Shown here piece by piece: positions 23,969 to 32,234 of a stretch of 64,000 nucleotides of DNA. The translations under genes were made by a program, and so were the position numbers. The notes beneath the pieces were generated by a model, which saw only the letters and a list, made by a program, of their open reading frames with translations, did not search any database and was not told the origin of the DNA. Origin of the DNA: an uncultured Oscillospiraceae bacterium. Its GTDB lineage: Bacteria; Bacillota; Clostridia; Oscillospirales; Ruminococcaceae. Every line of letters starts with the position of its first letter. The stretch's first letter is position 1. The stretch is from contig CAJFJV010000002.1 in assembly GCA_904384225.1 (NCBI GenBank), forward strand, positions 42,131 through 106,130, read 5' to 3'.

Positions 23969-26932
23969 ATGGATATAAAAACGATATTAGAACAGGAAAA
24001 TCATGAAGTTGATATAGAACTTTTAGGGCATCCTTTCAGAATTACACCGGAAAGGAACGTTTACAATGCCATTCGCAATAAATATAAAAAATTAGCATTG
24101 GAAGCAAAGAAGAAATTTACAGATATCGACAGCCAATTTACAGATATTGACGATTTGCTGGACAATGCACCGGACGCATATATTGTCTCTGTGGAAGACG
24201 CTCTATTAGAGGTTGTTCGGGATATTATCAGTGTTGATATCTATGTTGTAGATAAAGACACAGTAATAAATCAAGCGTTTGAAGGAACATATTTTGATGA
24301 ATTTAGCGAAGCGTTTAACGCTATTTATTCCCGATATGACAAAATCATGACAGAGCTTTCCAATGAACACTATGCCCGTGAACAAAGAAGGCGGAACCGT
24401 CCACGATGGCAAAGCGCTACTATTGGCGGAAATGCTATCAACGCATGGTCAAATCAGTTGGATACAGCGGCGATGAATGCGGCTGAAGGAGCCGCACACG
24501 CTGTAGCCAATGCGATTGGAAATGCTATCAGCAATTCTAATGCAAAACGTGCTTTAAAAAATTTATTTGCTACAAAAAGTTTACGTCAAAATATGATTGA
24601 CAGCGTTTATGATTCCTGTTTTAATCTCCATATGTTATTGATTGATATTTTACAAAAGTATTCTGGATTCCGTTTTGATGGTGTAATCAGCGATATTGAT
24701 ATACAAAAAGCACAGGCTATGTTCAACAACCTTACTTCTATCAATCTTTCAGAAGAAAAACGGGATATTTTTATTAACGATATTTTCCAGTTGAACCCTT
24801 ATCAAAGGGATTTTTACAAAGTGCTAATCCAGATGTATGGCGATAAGGATCAATCATTTGGAAATTTTTCAGATTTCTTCGGTATGAATGTTTATGAAGT
24901 TAAAAACGAGATTCTCTCTGAATTTGTCCAAGAAAATCTTGGTGAAACAGAAGAGGACGCTCATATTTGCCAAAGAAAAATGGAAGAGCGGGCAATGGAG
25001 ATCGGTTTAGATGTATGCCAGATTTCTCAGGCACAAGAATTGATTAACGAGCAGCTTGAGAAACTGGATTTAATATATAGAACTGTTGACAGTATTGTTT
25101 TTGAAACACGTGACGAAGCAGATATTGCCAAAAAAGAACTTGTTCAAATACAGGAAATTATGAAGACAATACAACCGCCAACCAAAAACTCTCTGCTGAG
25201 TTACGAAACCTACCTCTTAAAGAAACAGGATGAAATTTCTGCTTTTACAACAGAGGTTAAAACAAAATACCTTAAAACCATACAAAACTATTTGTATGAT
25301 TTTGACCGGAAATTTAGGAAAGCGTCTATTATTAGCAGTGGTGTTACAAGAGAACAGGCAGGACGTGAAAAAGCATTGCAATATGTACGTTCATTGCCTG
25401 TTCGGAATTATCAGGAATTAGATTCTGCCAAACAACTTTTAATAAATTTTCTTCCCGAAGTTGGTATTACAATGGCACAGGCAGTGGAATCAGTTGAGTA
25501 TCTGAACGACTGTGAAAACAGGCTGAATACTGTTGATAATATTACATTTCCTACACGGGAAGAAGCAGAATATGCTCGAAATGAACTCACTCAGATTTTA
25601 GAAATAATGTCACCTGTAAAGCCACCAAACGCAAACTCCCTTCTTGATTATGAAAAGAGCCTGCTTGAACTTCAAAAAACACTTGAAAAATTCACCAGTC
25701 AAGTTAAACAGAAGTACATCGGAATTATTCAGGGGTATTTACGTGACTTTGACAATCAATTCAGACGTGTTGGCTTTACCCAACTGGAGACACGAGAACA
25801 AGCCGCAATCGAAAGAGCTTTGGCTTATGTCCGTTCTTTATCCCCTATGTCATACGAAGAACTAAAAAAAGCTGATAATGCTTTACATGAATTTGTGCCT
25901 CGAGTTGGTATTACATATGAACAGGCAACCAGTTCCATTGAATATTTGAGACAGTGCTATTTGAAGCTGAACACAGTTGACGGGGTTGTTTTCCAGACAA
26001 AAGACGAAGCAGATTATGGACGTTCAGAGCTTCAAAATATTCTGGCTATTATGAATCAAGTGCAACCTCCAAAATCAGACTCACTGCTCAGTTATGAAAG
26101 AAATCTGTTTGATGTTAAAGAGCAGTTGGGGCAATTTACAACTCCAATCAAAAATAAATACATTGAACAAATTGACAAATATCTGCTAAAATTTGATGAA
26201 CTGTTTAAGCAGGTAGGCTTATTAAAGAAAGTCGAAACACGTCAGGAAGCTGCTCAAATTAAGGCTTTAAAGATGGTAAAATCCGTTGCTGGCGCTAATT
26301 GTTCTTATGCCGATATAGACAAGGCAATGCAAATGTTACAGGAATTACTCCCGGAAATCGGTATAAATATAGAACAGGCGCATGATGCTACGGAATATTT
26401 GCAATCACAGGAAAATCGTTTAAATACCGTTGACGGTGTTGTGCTTTCTTCCAGAGATGAAGCAAAATTAGCTCACGATGAATTAGCGCAAATACAAAAT
26501 ATCATGAGCAAAATTTCTCCCCCTACAAATGAGCCTTTATTGAGTTACGAAAGAAATCTGTTGATATATCAACAGGAAATCGCTCAATTTATAACAGATG
26601 TAAAAAATAAATATCTTGGCATTATCCAAAAATATTTAAGTGACTTTGACGAAAAATTCCGCAGAATTTCCTTAATAAAAATAGCAGAGACCAGAGAAGA
26701 AGCGGCAAGAGAAAGAGCGTTACGATTTGTCAAAGCGCAGACTTACAATACATTAGCAGACGTTGAAAAGATGAAAACTGAATTAGTTAATCAATTACTT
26801 CCTGAATTGGGAATTTCAATAGATCAGGCAAACGGTGCAGTTGATTATCTTTTATCTGTAGAGAAAAAGCTAAACGGTGAATCGTCAGGGTCTAAGTTTA
26901 GTGGATTCATGAACCGCTTTAAAAAGATGTAG
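23969..26932 (+). CDS. 987-residue protein with four long tandem repeats
   Basis: The first ~340 residues form a separate region with an Ala/Asn-rich stretch (AANAIGNAISNSNAK-like, ~175-192). From 371 to 968 there are four repeats of 148-151 residues starting at about 371, 520, 668 and 819. Each has NTVDG, TRDEA, a PPxxxSLLSYE turn, VKxKYLxxIQxYLxDFDxxFR, TREQAAxERAL and LPEVGI. The repeats look all-helical. The protein ends in a basic tail (SGFMNRFKKM). No signal peptide or enzyme motif. It is the largest cargo gene of the element. Family not recognised; a spectrin-like scaffold is a guess. Confidence 0.7.
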   Translation: MDIKTILEQENHEVDIELLGHPFRITPERNVYNAIRNKYKKLALEAKKKFTDIDSQFTDIDDLLDNAPDAYIVSVEDALLEVVRDIISVDIYVVDKDTVINQAFEGTYFDEFSEAFNAIYSRYDKIMTELSNEHYAREQRRRNRPRWQSATIGGNAINAWSNQLDTAAMNAAEGAAHAVANAIGNAISNSNAKRALKNLFATKSLRQNMIDSVYDSCFNLHMLLIDILQKYSGFRFDGVISDIDIQKAQAMFNNLTSINLSEEKRDIFINDIFQLNPYQRDFYKVLIQMYGDKDQSFGNFSDFFGMNVYEVKNEILSEFVQENLGETEEDAHICQRKMEERAMEIGLDVCQISQAQELINEQLEKLDLIYRTVDSIVFETRDEADIAKKELVQIQEIMKTIQPPTKNSLLSYETYLLKKQDEISAFTTEVKTKYLKTIQNYLYDFDRKFRKASIISSGVTREQAGREKALQYVRSLPVRNYQELDSAKQLLINFLPEVGITMAQAVESVEYLNDCENRLNTVDNITFPTREEAEYARNELTQILEIMSPVKPPNANSLLDYEKSLLELQKTLEKFTSQVKQKYIGIIQGYLRDFDNQFRRVGFTQLETREQAAIERALAYVRSLSPMSYEELKKADNALHEFVPRVGITYEQATSSIEYLRQCYLKLNTVDGVVFQTKDEADYGRSELQNILAIMNQVQPPKSDSLLSYERNLFDVKEQLGQFTTPIKNKYIEQIDKYLLKFDELFKQVGLLKKVETRQEAAQIKALKMVKSVAGANCSYADIDKAMQMLQELLPEIGINIEQAHDATEYLQSQENRLNTVDGVVLSSRDEAKLAHDELAQIQNIMSKISPPTNEPLLSYERNLLIYQQEIAQFITDVKNKYLGIIQKYLSDFDEKFRRISLIKIAETREEAARERALRFVKAQTYNTLADVEKMKTELVNQLLPELGISIDQANGAVDYLLSVEKKLNGESSGSKFSGFMNRFKKM

Positions 26933-26991
26933 CTTGAAATCTCACATCATTTCACTGTATGATTACAGGATAAACAAATCTACTTATATAC

Positions 26992-27034
26992 AAAGCCTTA
27001 CAGACGATGAAAAGTCGTTTGTAAGGCTTTTTTT
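26992..27034 (+). terminator. Terminator after the repeat-protein gene
   Basis: AAAGCCTTACAGACGA pairs with TCGTTTGTAAGGCTTT, then a T run. Confidence 0.9.
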
Positions 27035-27067
27035 ATATATAACTATATTTCAGAAAGGCGTGAACAT

Positions 27068-27238
27068 ATGCAGAAGTTTGAAGTTGTGATTACGGAGGTT
27101 TTGCAAAAGACCGTGACCGTATCTGCCGCCAGTAAAGAAGAAGCGGAAAGGATAGCCGAAACAGGCTGGAAAAACGCTGATTATTTGCTGGACGCAGACA
27201 ATTTTAAGGAAGTCTTATTTTCGATGAGGAGGGATTAA
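27068..27238 (+). CDS. DpnD/PcfM-family small protein
   Basis: 56 residues, MQKFEVVITEVLQKTVTV.. with KEEAERIAETGWKNADYLLDADNF, matching the short DpnD/PcfM domain found on conjugative plasmids and integrative elements. Function unknown in the family. First of a run of small overlapping genes. Confidence 0.75.
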   Translation: MQKFEVVITEVLQKTVTVSAASKEEAERIAETGWKNADYLLDADNFKEVLFSMRRD

Positions 27239-27241
27239 GCG

Positions 27242-27343
27242 ATGGAATCATTTTGGTTTATTTTCGGCTTTGTCGCTACGATTGTTGCGATTGTGGCGAC
27301 GGAACAAATAACAGAGCGTTGCAGAAAACGTGAAAAGAGGTGA
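27242..27343 (+). CDS. 33-residue membrane peptide
   Basis: MESFWFIFGFVATIVAIVATE followed by a basic tail (RCRKREKR). GAGGAGG precedes the ATG by six bases. One membrane segment. Not recognised. Confidence 0.5.
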   Translation: MESFWFIFGFVATIVAIVATEQITERCRKREKR

Positions 27344-27348
27344 TAAAA

Positions 27349-27468
27349 ATGGTATTGGGACTGATTGCGGGACTGACCGCAAAGGCTTCTATCGAATTAT
27401 TTTTAGCCGGTGCGGGTGCGGCGGTCACGCTGTTATGCACAGGCTCGAAAGTGAGGAAACGCAGATGA
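27349..27468 (+). CDS. 39-residue hydrophobic peptide
   Basis: MVLGLIAGLTAKASIELFLAG, then a second hydrophobic stretch and a basic end (KVRKRR). AGAGGTG ribosome site. Overlaps the next gene by four bases (ATGA). Not recognised. Confidence 0.5.
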   Translation: MVLGLIAGLTAKASIELFLAGAGAAVTLLCTGSKVRKRR

Positions 27469-27884
27469 TAAAAATAGAACGCCCGGAAGACCTGCGTATT
27501 TTTCGGGATAAACCAAATATTCACCCGTTGATTGTTCGGTATTTGACCGACTATCTGTATTTTTTCCTGAGAGAATACCGCTGCCCCGACATGACAGAGT
27601 TCGGGGCTTTTTTTCTGCTGGAAAACAGAGAGGACAGTTTGCATCATACGAATATGGGGCTGTCCCTTCCGCTGAAACAATCTGCCTGTTTTGCGGAATT
27701 TACTGAGGTTTTGACTCTCCGCAGTCCAATTCAGGAAGTGCGCTTATTGCATAGCTGTTTTGTGTTGAACGACAGCTATGCAATTTCTGTTTTTATGGAA
27801 CCGGGGATTCTGGAACCGGAAACGGAACAGATTTTACTGGAAGATTCCACATTCAAGGAGGTACGGTTTGATGTTTCAAAATAG
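27465..27884 (+). CDS. Hypothetical protein of integrative elements
   Basis: 139 residues starting MIKIERPEDLRIF. The ATG overlaps the previous stop. Contains YLYFFLREYRCPDMTEFGAFFL. Length and place before a DUF960 gene match a gene often seen in clostridial conjugative elements; function unknown. Its end overlaps the DUF960 gene by 14 bases. Confidence 0.6.
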   Translation: MIKIERPEDLRIFRDKPNIHPLIVRYLTDYLYFFLREYRCPDMTEFGAFFLLENREDSLHHTNMGLSLPLKQSACFAEFTEVLTLRSPIQEVRLLHSCFVLNDSYAISVFMEPGILEPETEQILLEDSTFKEVRFDVSK

Positions 27885-28173
27885 CCGCTATATCACACGG
27901 GGAATCCAAGCGGAAATCCCTGCATTTACAACAATGATTCTATGGGAAATGATTGAAACGGCACGACGGAAAACACCACTTGACTATTTGCAGGTATTCC
28001 GGCTATATCCCGCCCATGAACAAGGCGTTGCCATGCAAAAGGTCATTCATACACAGGAACAGCCGCCCTACCGAAAAACACTCTGTTTCCCATGTGAAAA
28101 TCCCGTTCGGGCAAAAATATTCTGTATTGATGATGAAACCCACTCCACCATGTTATTGGCGGACGAATATTGA
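27871..28173 (+). CDS. DUF960-family protein
   Basis: 100 residues. SRYITRGIQAEIP..TMILWEMIE.. and DYLQVFRLYP are the DUF960 signature, a small family (staphylococcal SAV-type structural-genomics proteins) common on mobile elements. The ATG follows AGGAGGT at eight bases. Role unknown. Confidence 0.75.
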   Translation: MFQNSRYITRGIQAEIPAFTTMILWEMIETARRKTPLDYLQVFRLYPAHEQGVAMQKVIHTQEQPPYRKTLCFPCENPVRAKIFCIDDETHSTMLLADEY

Positions 28174-28188
28174 AAGGATTGAACTACA

Positions 28189-28719
28189 ATGACAAACGAA
28201 AAAGCAACCATCCGCTGTGAAGCGATTTTTTCTGACGATAAAGAATACCGTTATCTGTTATCCAAAGTCTGGGACAAAAACAAACCGATTGCAACGGTGA
28301 TTTCCATTAGCCCAAGCACCTTTTACAATGTAACCTGCGACACAACAACTATGCTGATTCAGAATAATCTGGAAGCGTTAGGCTGCGGCGGTGTGGAACT
28401 GGTCAATCTTATTTCCAAAGTAGGAGTAGAAGCAAAAAGACTGAAAAGCCTGATTGATGATATCGGTGAGGAAACCGACCGCTATATTTTAGAAAGCGTC
28501 AAACGAACAGCGCTCACCATATTGGCATGGGGACGGATTGCCGGGATGAATAAAGCGTTTCAGGCAAGGGAAGCAGAAGTACTGGAACTGTTAGAACCCT
28601 ATATGGATAAAGTGCAGACGATCTCCGACTGCGCCGGACGGGAAAATCTTCATCCCCTCACGCCGTCCATCCGCAATGAATGGAATTTGAGCTTATACCA
28701 ATCAGGAACAGCAGAATAA
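28189..28719 (+). CDS. DUF1643-family protein
   Basis: 176 residues with FSDDKEYRYLLSKVWD, ISPSTF and ILAWGRIAGM, the DUF1643 pattern. The family occurs in phages and mobile elements; function unknown. Last gene before a terminator. Confidence 0.8.
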   Translation: MTNEKATIRCEAIFSDDKEYRYLLSKVWDKNKPIATVISISPSTFYNVTCDTTTMLIQNNLEALGCGGVELVNLISKVGVEAKRLKSLIDDIGEETDRYILESVKRTALTILAWGRIAGMNKAFQAREAEVLELLEPYMDKVQTISDCAGRENLHPLTPSIRNEWNLSLYQSGTAE

Positions 28720-28725
28720 CTGACA

Positions 28726-28780
28726 AAGGCGCTGTGCTTCTTAAGGGAAGTACAGGGAAGTACAGCGCCTTGTATTTTTA
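28726..28780 (+). terminator. Terminator after the DUF1643 gene
   Basis: AAGGCGCTGTGCTTC pairs with GAAGTACAGCGCCTT (one mismatch). A 10-base direct repeat GGGAAGTACA lies in the loop side. Confidence 0.75.
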
Positions 28781-28801
28781 TATCACAGAAAGGAAATTTT
28801 T

Positions 28802-29179
28802 ATGAGTCAGGAATCATCAAACGCCTTGCTTCAACCGATGGAAGACGAGGATTTTCAAAACACTGCCCTCTATTCCCTGCTTGCCACGCAGAAGAAGTTA
28901 TGGTCGGTTATCAGTGGCTTTTTATCCGCTTCCAGTCAAAAGGATTTGGAATATATCATCAATCCCCTGTTCGGCTATGCGCCTTACGGACAGGACGACT
29001 TTGACGAAATCTGCGGCTATCTTCGCTATTGCGGGGAACAGCCACCGGAAGACCTTATTTTCAAGCAAACAATCCCCCAATATGCAGATTCGTTTTCGCT
29101 GGTTCATACAGCCGTCGGAGATTATGTAGTTTGCTATGATACAGAGAAAAACATACGGGGAATATTAAACAGGAAATAA
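28802..29179 (+). CDS. Hypothetical protein next to the recombinase
   Basis: 125 residues, acidic, not recognised. Contains YIINPLFGYAPYGQDDFDEICGYLRYC. AAAGGAAA precedes the ATG. It ends 113 bases before the recombinase, whose own promoter lies between, so it is not clearly an excision factor, though position makes it a candidate. Confidence 0.6.
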   Translation: MSQESSNALLQPMEDEDFQNTALYSLLATQKKLWSVISGFLSASSQKDLEYIINPLFGYAPYGQDDFDEICGYLRYCGEQPPEDLIFKQTIPQYADSFSLVHTAVGDYVVCYDTEKNIRGILNRK

Positions 29180-29202
29180 AACTGCATTCTTTTAAGGGCA
29201 GG

Positions 29203-29230
29203 TTGTCTTTTGGAATGATTGTGGTATAAT
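29203..29230 (+). promoter_or_regulatory. Promoter of the recombinase gene
   Basis: TTGTCT, 16 bases, TGG then TATAAT. A sigma-A-type element; no clear mother-cell promoter is seen. Confidence 0.65.
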
Positions 29231-29292
29231 ATTTCTGTAAGCCGAAATGATAGAAAACGAACAATATCATCACATAAAGCGGAGGAAAACCT

Positions 29293-31008
29293 ATGGAAAC
29301 AAACGCACCCCATCGAATCGCAATCTATTCCCGAAAATCCAAGTTTACCGGGAAAGGCGAAAGCATTGGAAACCAAATTGAAATGTGCAAGAATTATATC
29401 CGTCTGCATTATCCGGGATTTTCGGAAGAAGATATTTTGGTTTATGAGGACGAGGGCTATTCCGGAAAGAACACACAGCGCCCGCAGTTTAAAAAGATGA
29501 TGAACGACGGAAAACATCACAAATTCGATGCGGTGGTCTGTTACCGTCTGGACAGGGTGAGCCGTAATATCAAGGACTTTGCGGAACTGATTCAGGAATT
29601 GCAGCAACTGAATATTTCTTTTGTCTCTATCAACGAACAGTTTGATACTTCTTCTCCGATTGGGCGTGCCATGATGTTTATCTGTTCGGTGTTCTCTCAA
29701 CTGGAACGGGAAACGATTGCCGAGCGTATCCGGGACAATATGCGGGAACTTGCCAAATCCGGGCGGTGGCTCGGCGGAACAACGCCGACCGGATATAAAA
29801 GCAAGGAACTGGTGGGGAGTATCACTGTAGACGGAAAGGTGAGAAAAGCGTTTAAGCTGGATATCATCAAACAGGAAGCGGAACTGGTGAAGCTGATTTT
29901 TGATAAATTTATCGAAACCAACTCCCTTACCAAGACGGAAACTTATCTGCGGCAACAACATATCAAGACAAAAAACAACCGGGATTTCAGCCGTTTTTCT
30001 ATCAGCAATATTTTGCGGAATCCGGTTTATATGATTGCCGACAAAGAAGCGTGGAACTATTTTGAACGTCTGGGAGTGGAGCTGTTTTCGGAGGAATCCG
30101 CTTTTGACGGAGTGCATGGTATTATGGCATACAGCAAGACCATCCAGACAACTGGAAAATCCAACCAGTTAAAGGATGTGAAAGACTGGATTATCGCTGT
30201 CGGCAAACATAAAGGCTTGATTTCCGGGGCGCAGTGGGTACAGGTACAGAAAATGCTAGACCAAAATAAATCCAAGTCCTATCACAAGCCAAAAAGCAAT
30301 GTTGCTCTGCTTTCCGGGCTGTTGTTCTGCGGTGACTGCGGGGCGTATATGCGTCCCAAACTGAGCAGTCGATTGAATGCGAATGGGGAACGGATTTATG
30401 ACTATCTCTGTGAAACCAAGGAAAAAACAAGAAGTCAGGATTGCAAAATGAAACGTCCCAACGGCAATGAGTTAGACCGGTTGGTCTGCGAGCAGATCAA
30501 AGCCCTTTCGGAAGACCATTCCGCATTCCTGAAAGAACTGGAACAGGCGAGAAAATCTCTGGAAGAACATCAGGGGGATTTCGACCAGCGTTTGGACGAA
30601 CTGAAAAAAGCGCAGAAAGAAACTGAACGTAAAATTCAATCGCTGGTGGAAACTTTAGCGGATACGGCAGGTTCCGCCGCAAAATATATCACCGAGCAAA
30701 TCAACGAACTGGACAAAGAAAATGAATCGCTGAAAGAGCAGATTGAGAACATGGAAAACCTGACAATGGGGCAATCCCTGACCGATTTGGAGTTTGATAT
30801 CTTAAAAGAAATGCTTAAAAACTTTTCCAGTTCCTTTGATACAATGAGCGTTGAACAAAAGCGGTCAGCGCTTCGCAGCTTTGTTAAAAGGATTGTATGG
30901 GACGGAGAAACCGTTCATATCTTCCTGTTTGGGGCGGATGATAAGGGAATCGACTTTTCAAATCCTGCGTCAGAAATGGAAGAGCCGCAAGGTGAGGATT
31001 TCAAATGA
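29293..31008 (+). CDS. spoIVCA: Large serine recombinase (SpoIVCA-like) of the skin-like element
   Basis: 571 residues. The N-terminal resolvase domain has the nucleophilic serine in IAIYSRKS (about residue 13) and the RLDRVSRN and SQLERETIAERIRDN motifs. A recombinase domain follows, then a zinc ribbon (LFCGDCGAYMRPK..CKM) and a C-terminal coiled coil typical of large serine integrases. It should cut at the shared AAATG cores and reseal sigK. The stop codon TGA overlaps the right core, so coding sequence runs to the very edge of the element. Name given by role, since B. subtilis SpoIVCA excises skin. Confidence 0.9.
   Translation: METNAPHRIAIYSRKSKFTGKGESIGNQIEMCKNYIRLHYPGFSEEDILVYEDEGYSGKNTQRPQFKKMMNDGKHHKFDAVVCYRLDRVSRNIKDFAELIQELQQLNISFVSINEQFDTSSPIGRAMMFICSVFSQLERETIAERIRDNMRELAKSGRWLGGTTPTGYKSKELVGSITVDGKVRKAFKLDIIKQEAELVKLIFDKFIETNSLTKTETYLRQQHIKTKNNRDFSRFSISNILRNPVYMIADKEAWNYFERLGVELFSEESAFDGVHGIMAYSKTIQTTGKSNQLKDVKDWIIAVGKHKGLISGAQWVQVQKMLDQNKSKSYHKPKSNVALLSGLLFCGDCGAYMRPKLSSRLNANGERIYDYLCETKEKTRSQDCKMKRPNGNELDRLVCEQIKALSEDHSAFLKELEQARKSLEEHQGDFDQRLDELKKAQKETERKIQSLVETLADTAGSAAKYITEQINELDKENESLKEQIENMENLTMGQSLTDLEFDILKEMLKNFSSSFDTMSVEQKRSALRSFVKRIVWDGETVHIFLFGADDKGIDFSNPASEMEEPQGEDFK
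31003..31007 (+). repeat. Right recombination core (attR)
   Basis: AAATG centred in a 20-bp palindrome at 30995-31014 (arms AGGATTTCA and TGAAATCCT). Confidence 0.8.
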
Positions 31009-31372
31009 AATCCTAATGTACTTTCGAAGCATCAAGAAATCCGCCAATGATGTTTCCATCAGTGATCCTATAGAAAATGACAGCGACGGCGGCACGCTTA
31101 CGTTTCTTGACGTATTTTCGGATGAAGATACAATGGTGGAGGAGCTGGACATGAAAATCCGCGCAAAGCAATTGCGGCGCGCAGTGGCTGGCTTAAAGGA
31201 TCAAAGGGAAAAAGAGATAGTTGTTTTACGGTACGGGCTTACCGGAGGAAGGCCGCTCACCCAAAGGGAAATTGCAGCTAAACTTCACATCTCCAGATCA
31301 TACGTAAGCAGAATCGAAAAACACGCACTTTCTAACTTACGGGAAGCCTTACAAGAAAAAATTGATGAATAA
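31008..31372 (+). CDS. sigK: sigK, 3' part
   Basis: Codes residues 111-231 of sigma-K after rejoining with 15088-15418. Reads EILMYFRSIKKSANDVSISDPI, then region 4 with QREKEIVVLRYGLTGGRPLTQREIAAKLHISRSYVSRIEKHALSNLRE, the DNA-binding helix-turn-helix for -35 recognition. It has no start or ribosome site of its own. The frame extends upstream into the recombinase gene but only as a shadow. Confidence 0.93.
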
Positions 31373-31458
31373 AAAGATAATACAAAGAAAATAAGCTCTT
31401 TATATCCAGTAAAAAGAAATTTATTTTGCATAATACACAAAATAAATCAAAAATAATA

Positions 31459-31487
31459 TTGACAAATCGGAAATTAACGCGCATACT
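31459..31487 (+). promoter_or_regulatory. Sigma-A promoter of the cytidylate kinase-like gene
   Basis: TTGACA, 17 bases, CATACT, about 30 bases before the ribosome site. Confidence 0.75.
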
Positions 31488-31519
31488 GATAATAGTATTA
31501 TAGCTGAGGGGGGATTTTG

Positions 31520-32119
31520 GTGAAAAATCCGATTATAACAATCAGCCGGGAATTTGGCAGCGGCGGCCGTGAAAGCGGCCAGATTGTTGCGCAAAAGCTG
31601 AATATTCCGTATTATGACAATGCCCTAATTACGATTGCGGCCAAAAAAAGCGGATTCGTTGAAGAGCTGTTTGAACAAGCAGATCAAAAACCGACGGGCA
31701 GCCTGCTTTATTCATTGTCGATGTTTGGGGCAGGAATGTCCTCTGTAGAACTGCCGTTAAACGACAAGATTTTTTTGATTCAATCGGACATTATTAAAGA
31801 GGTTGCGGCACAAGGGCCATGTGTTGTCGTTGGACGCTGCGCTGATTATGTTTTGCGTGAAACGGAAAACGTGGTGAATTTTTTCCTATATGGAAGTATA
31901 GAGGCGCGGACAGCTTTTGCCATCCGGGAACATGATTTTCCTTCAGAAAAAGCTGCAGAAGCAGTGAAAAAGTTTGACAAGCGCCGCGCTTCCTATTATC
32001 ATTATTATACTGGGAAGAAATGGGGAGAAGCGAAAAACTATCATCTCTGTATGGATACCACGAATTTGACACCGGAAAAAACGGCGGAAATTATTTTAAA
32101 ATATGTAGATTTGCTTTGA
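31520..32119 (+). CDS. Cytidylate kinase-like protein
   Basis: 199 residues of the cytidylate_kin2 group. P-loop REFGSGGRESGQ, lid-type arginines in VVGRCADY and KRRASYYHYY. These proteins are separate from the housekeeping Cmk and their nucleotide substrate is unclear. GTG 31520 follows GGGGGG. Single-gene unit with its own promoter and terminator. Confidence 0.8.
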   Translation: MKNPIITISREFGSGGRESGQIVAQKLNIPYYDNALITIAAKKSGFVEELFEQADQKPTGSLLYSLSMFGAGMSSVELPLNDKIFLIQSDIIKEVAAQGPCVVVGRCADYVLRETENVVNFFLYGSIEARTAFAIREHDFPSEKAAEAVKKFDKRRASYYHYYTGKKWGEAKNYHLCMDTTNLTPEKTAEIILKYVDLL

Positions 32120-32158
32120 TTGCGTTGCCATTCCGATCTTTTAATTTGAAAAAAGAAA

Positions 32159-32190
32159 TGCCTTCTCTTTGATGGGAAGGCAACTTTTTT
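32159..32190 (+). terminator. Terminator of the cytidylate kinase-like gene
   Basis: TGCCTTC/GAAGGCA stem followed by CAACTTTTTT. Confidence 0.8.
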
Positions 32191-32234
32191 AGCATTGCAT
32201 TCGACATTTTTCGACAAATAATAAGGGGGCGACT

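Larger units (their letters stand above)
15414..31007 (+). mobile_element. Skin-like element interrupting sigK, about 15.6 kb
   Basis: The left sigK part breaks at AAATG 15414-15418 and the right part resumes at AAATG 31003-31007; 15,589 bases lie between equivalent points. Removing them restores CIENEILMYFRS exactly as in intact sigma-K proteins. The large serine recombinase gene ends inside the right core. Such elements are known in B. subtilis and C. difficile, where mother-cell excision rebuilds sigK. The interior is A+T-richer than the flanks. Left part genes run mostly on the minus strand, right part genes on the plus strand. Cargo does not look like a complete phage: no capsid, tail or lysis genes are seen. 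Confidence 0.93.

Noticed and set aside
15414..31007. Complete prophage
   Set aside because: No capsid, portal, terminase, tail or lysis genes; only a recombinase, regulators and element-type small genes.
30851..31008. Upstream extension of the sigK 3' frame
   Set aside because: It lies in another frame inside the recombinase gene and has no start signal.
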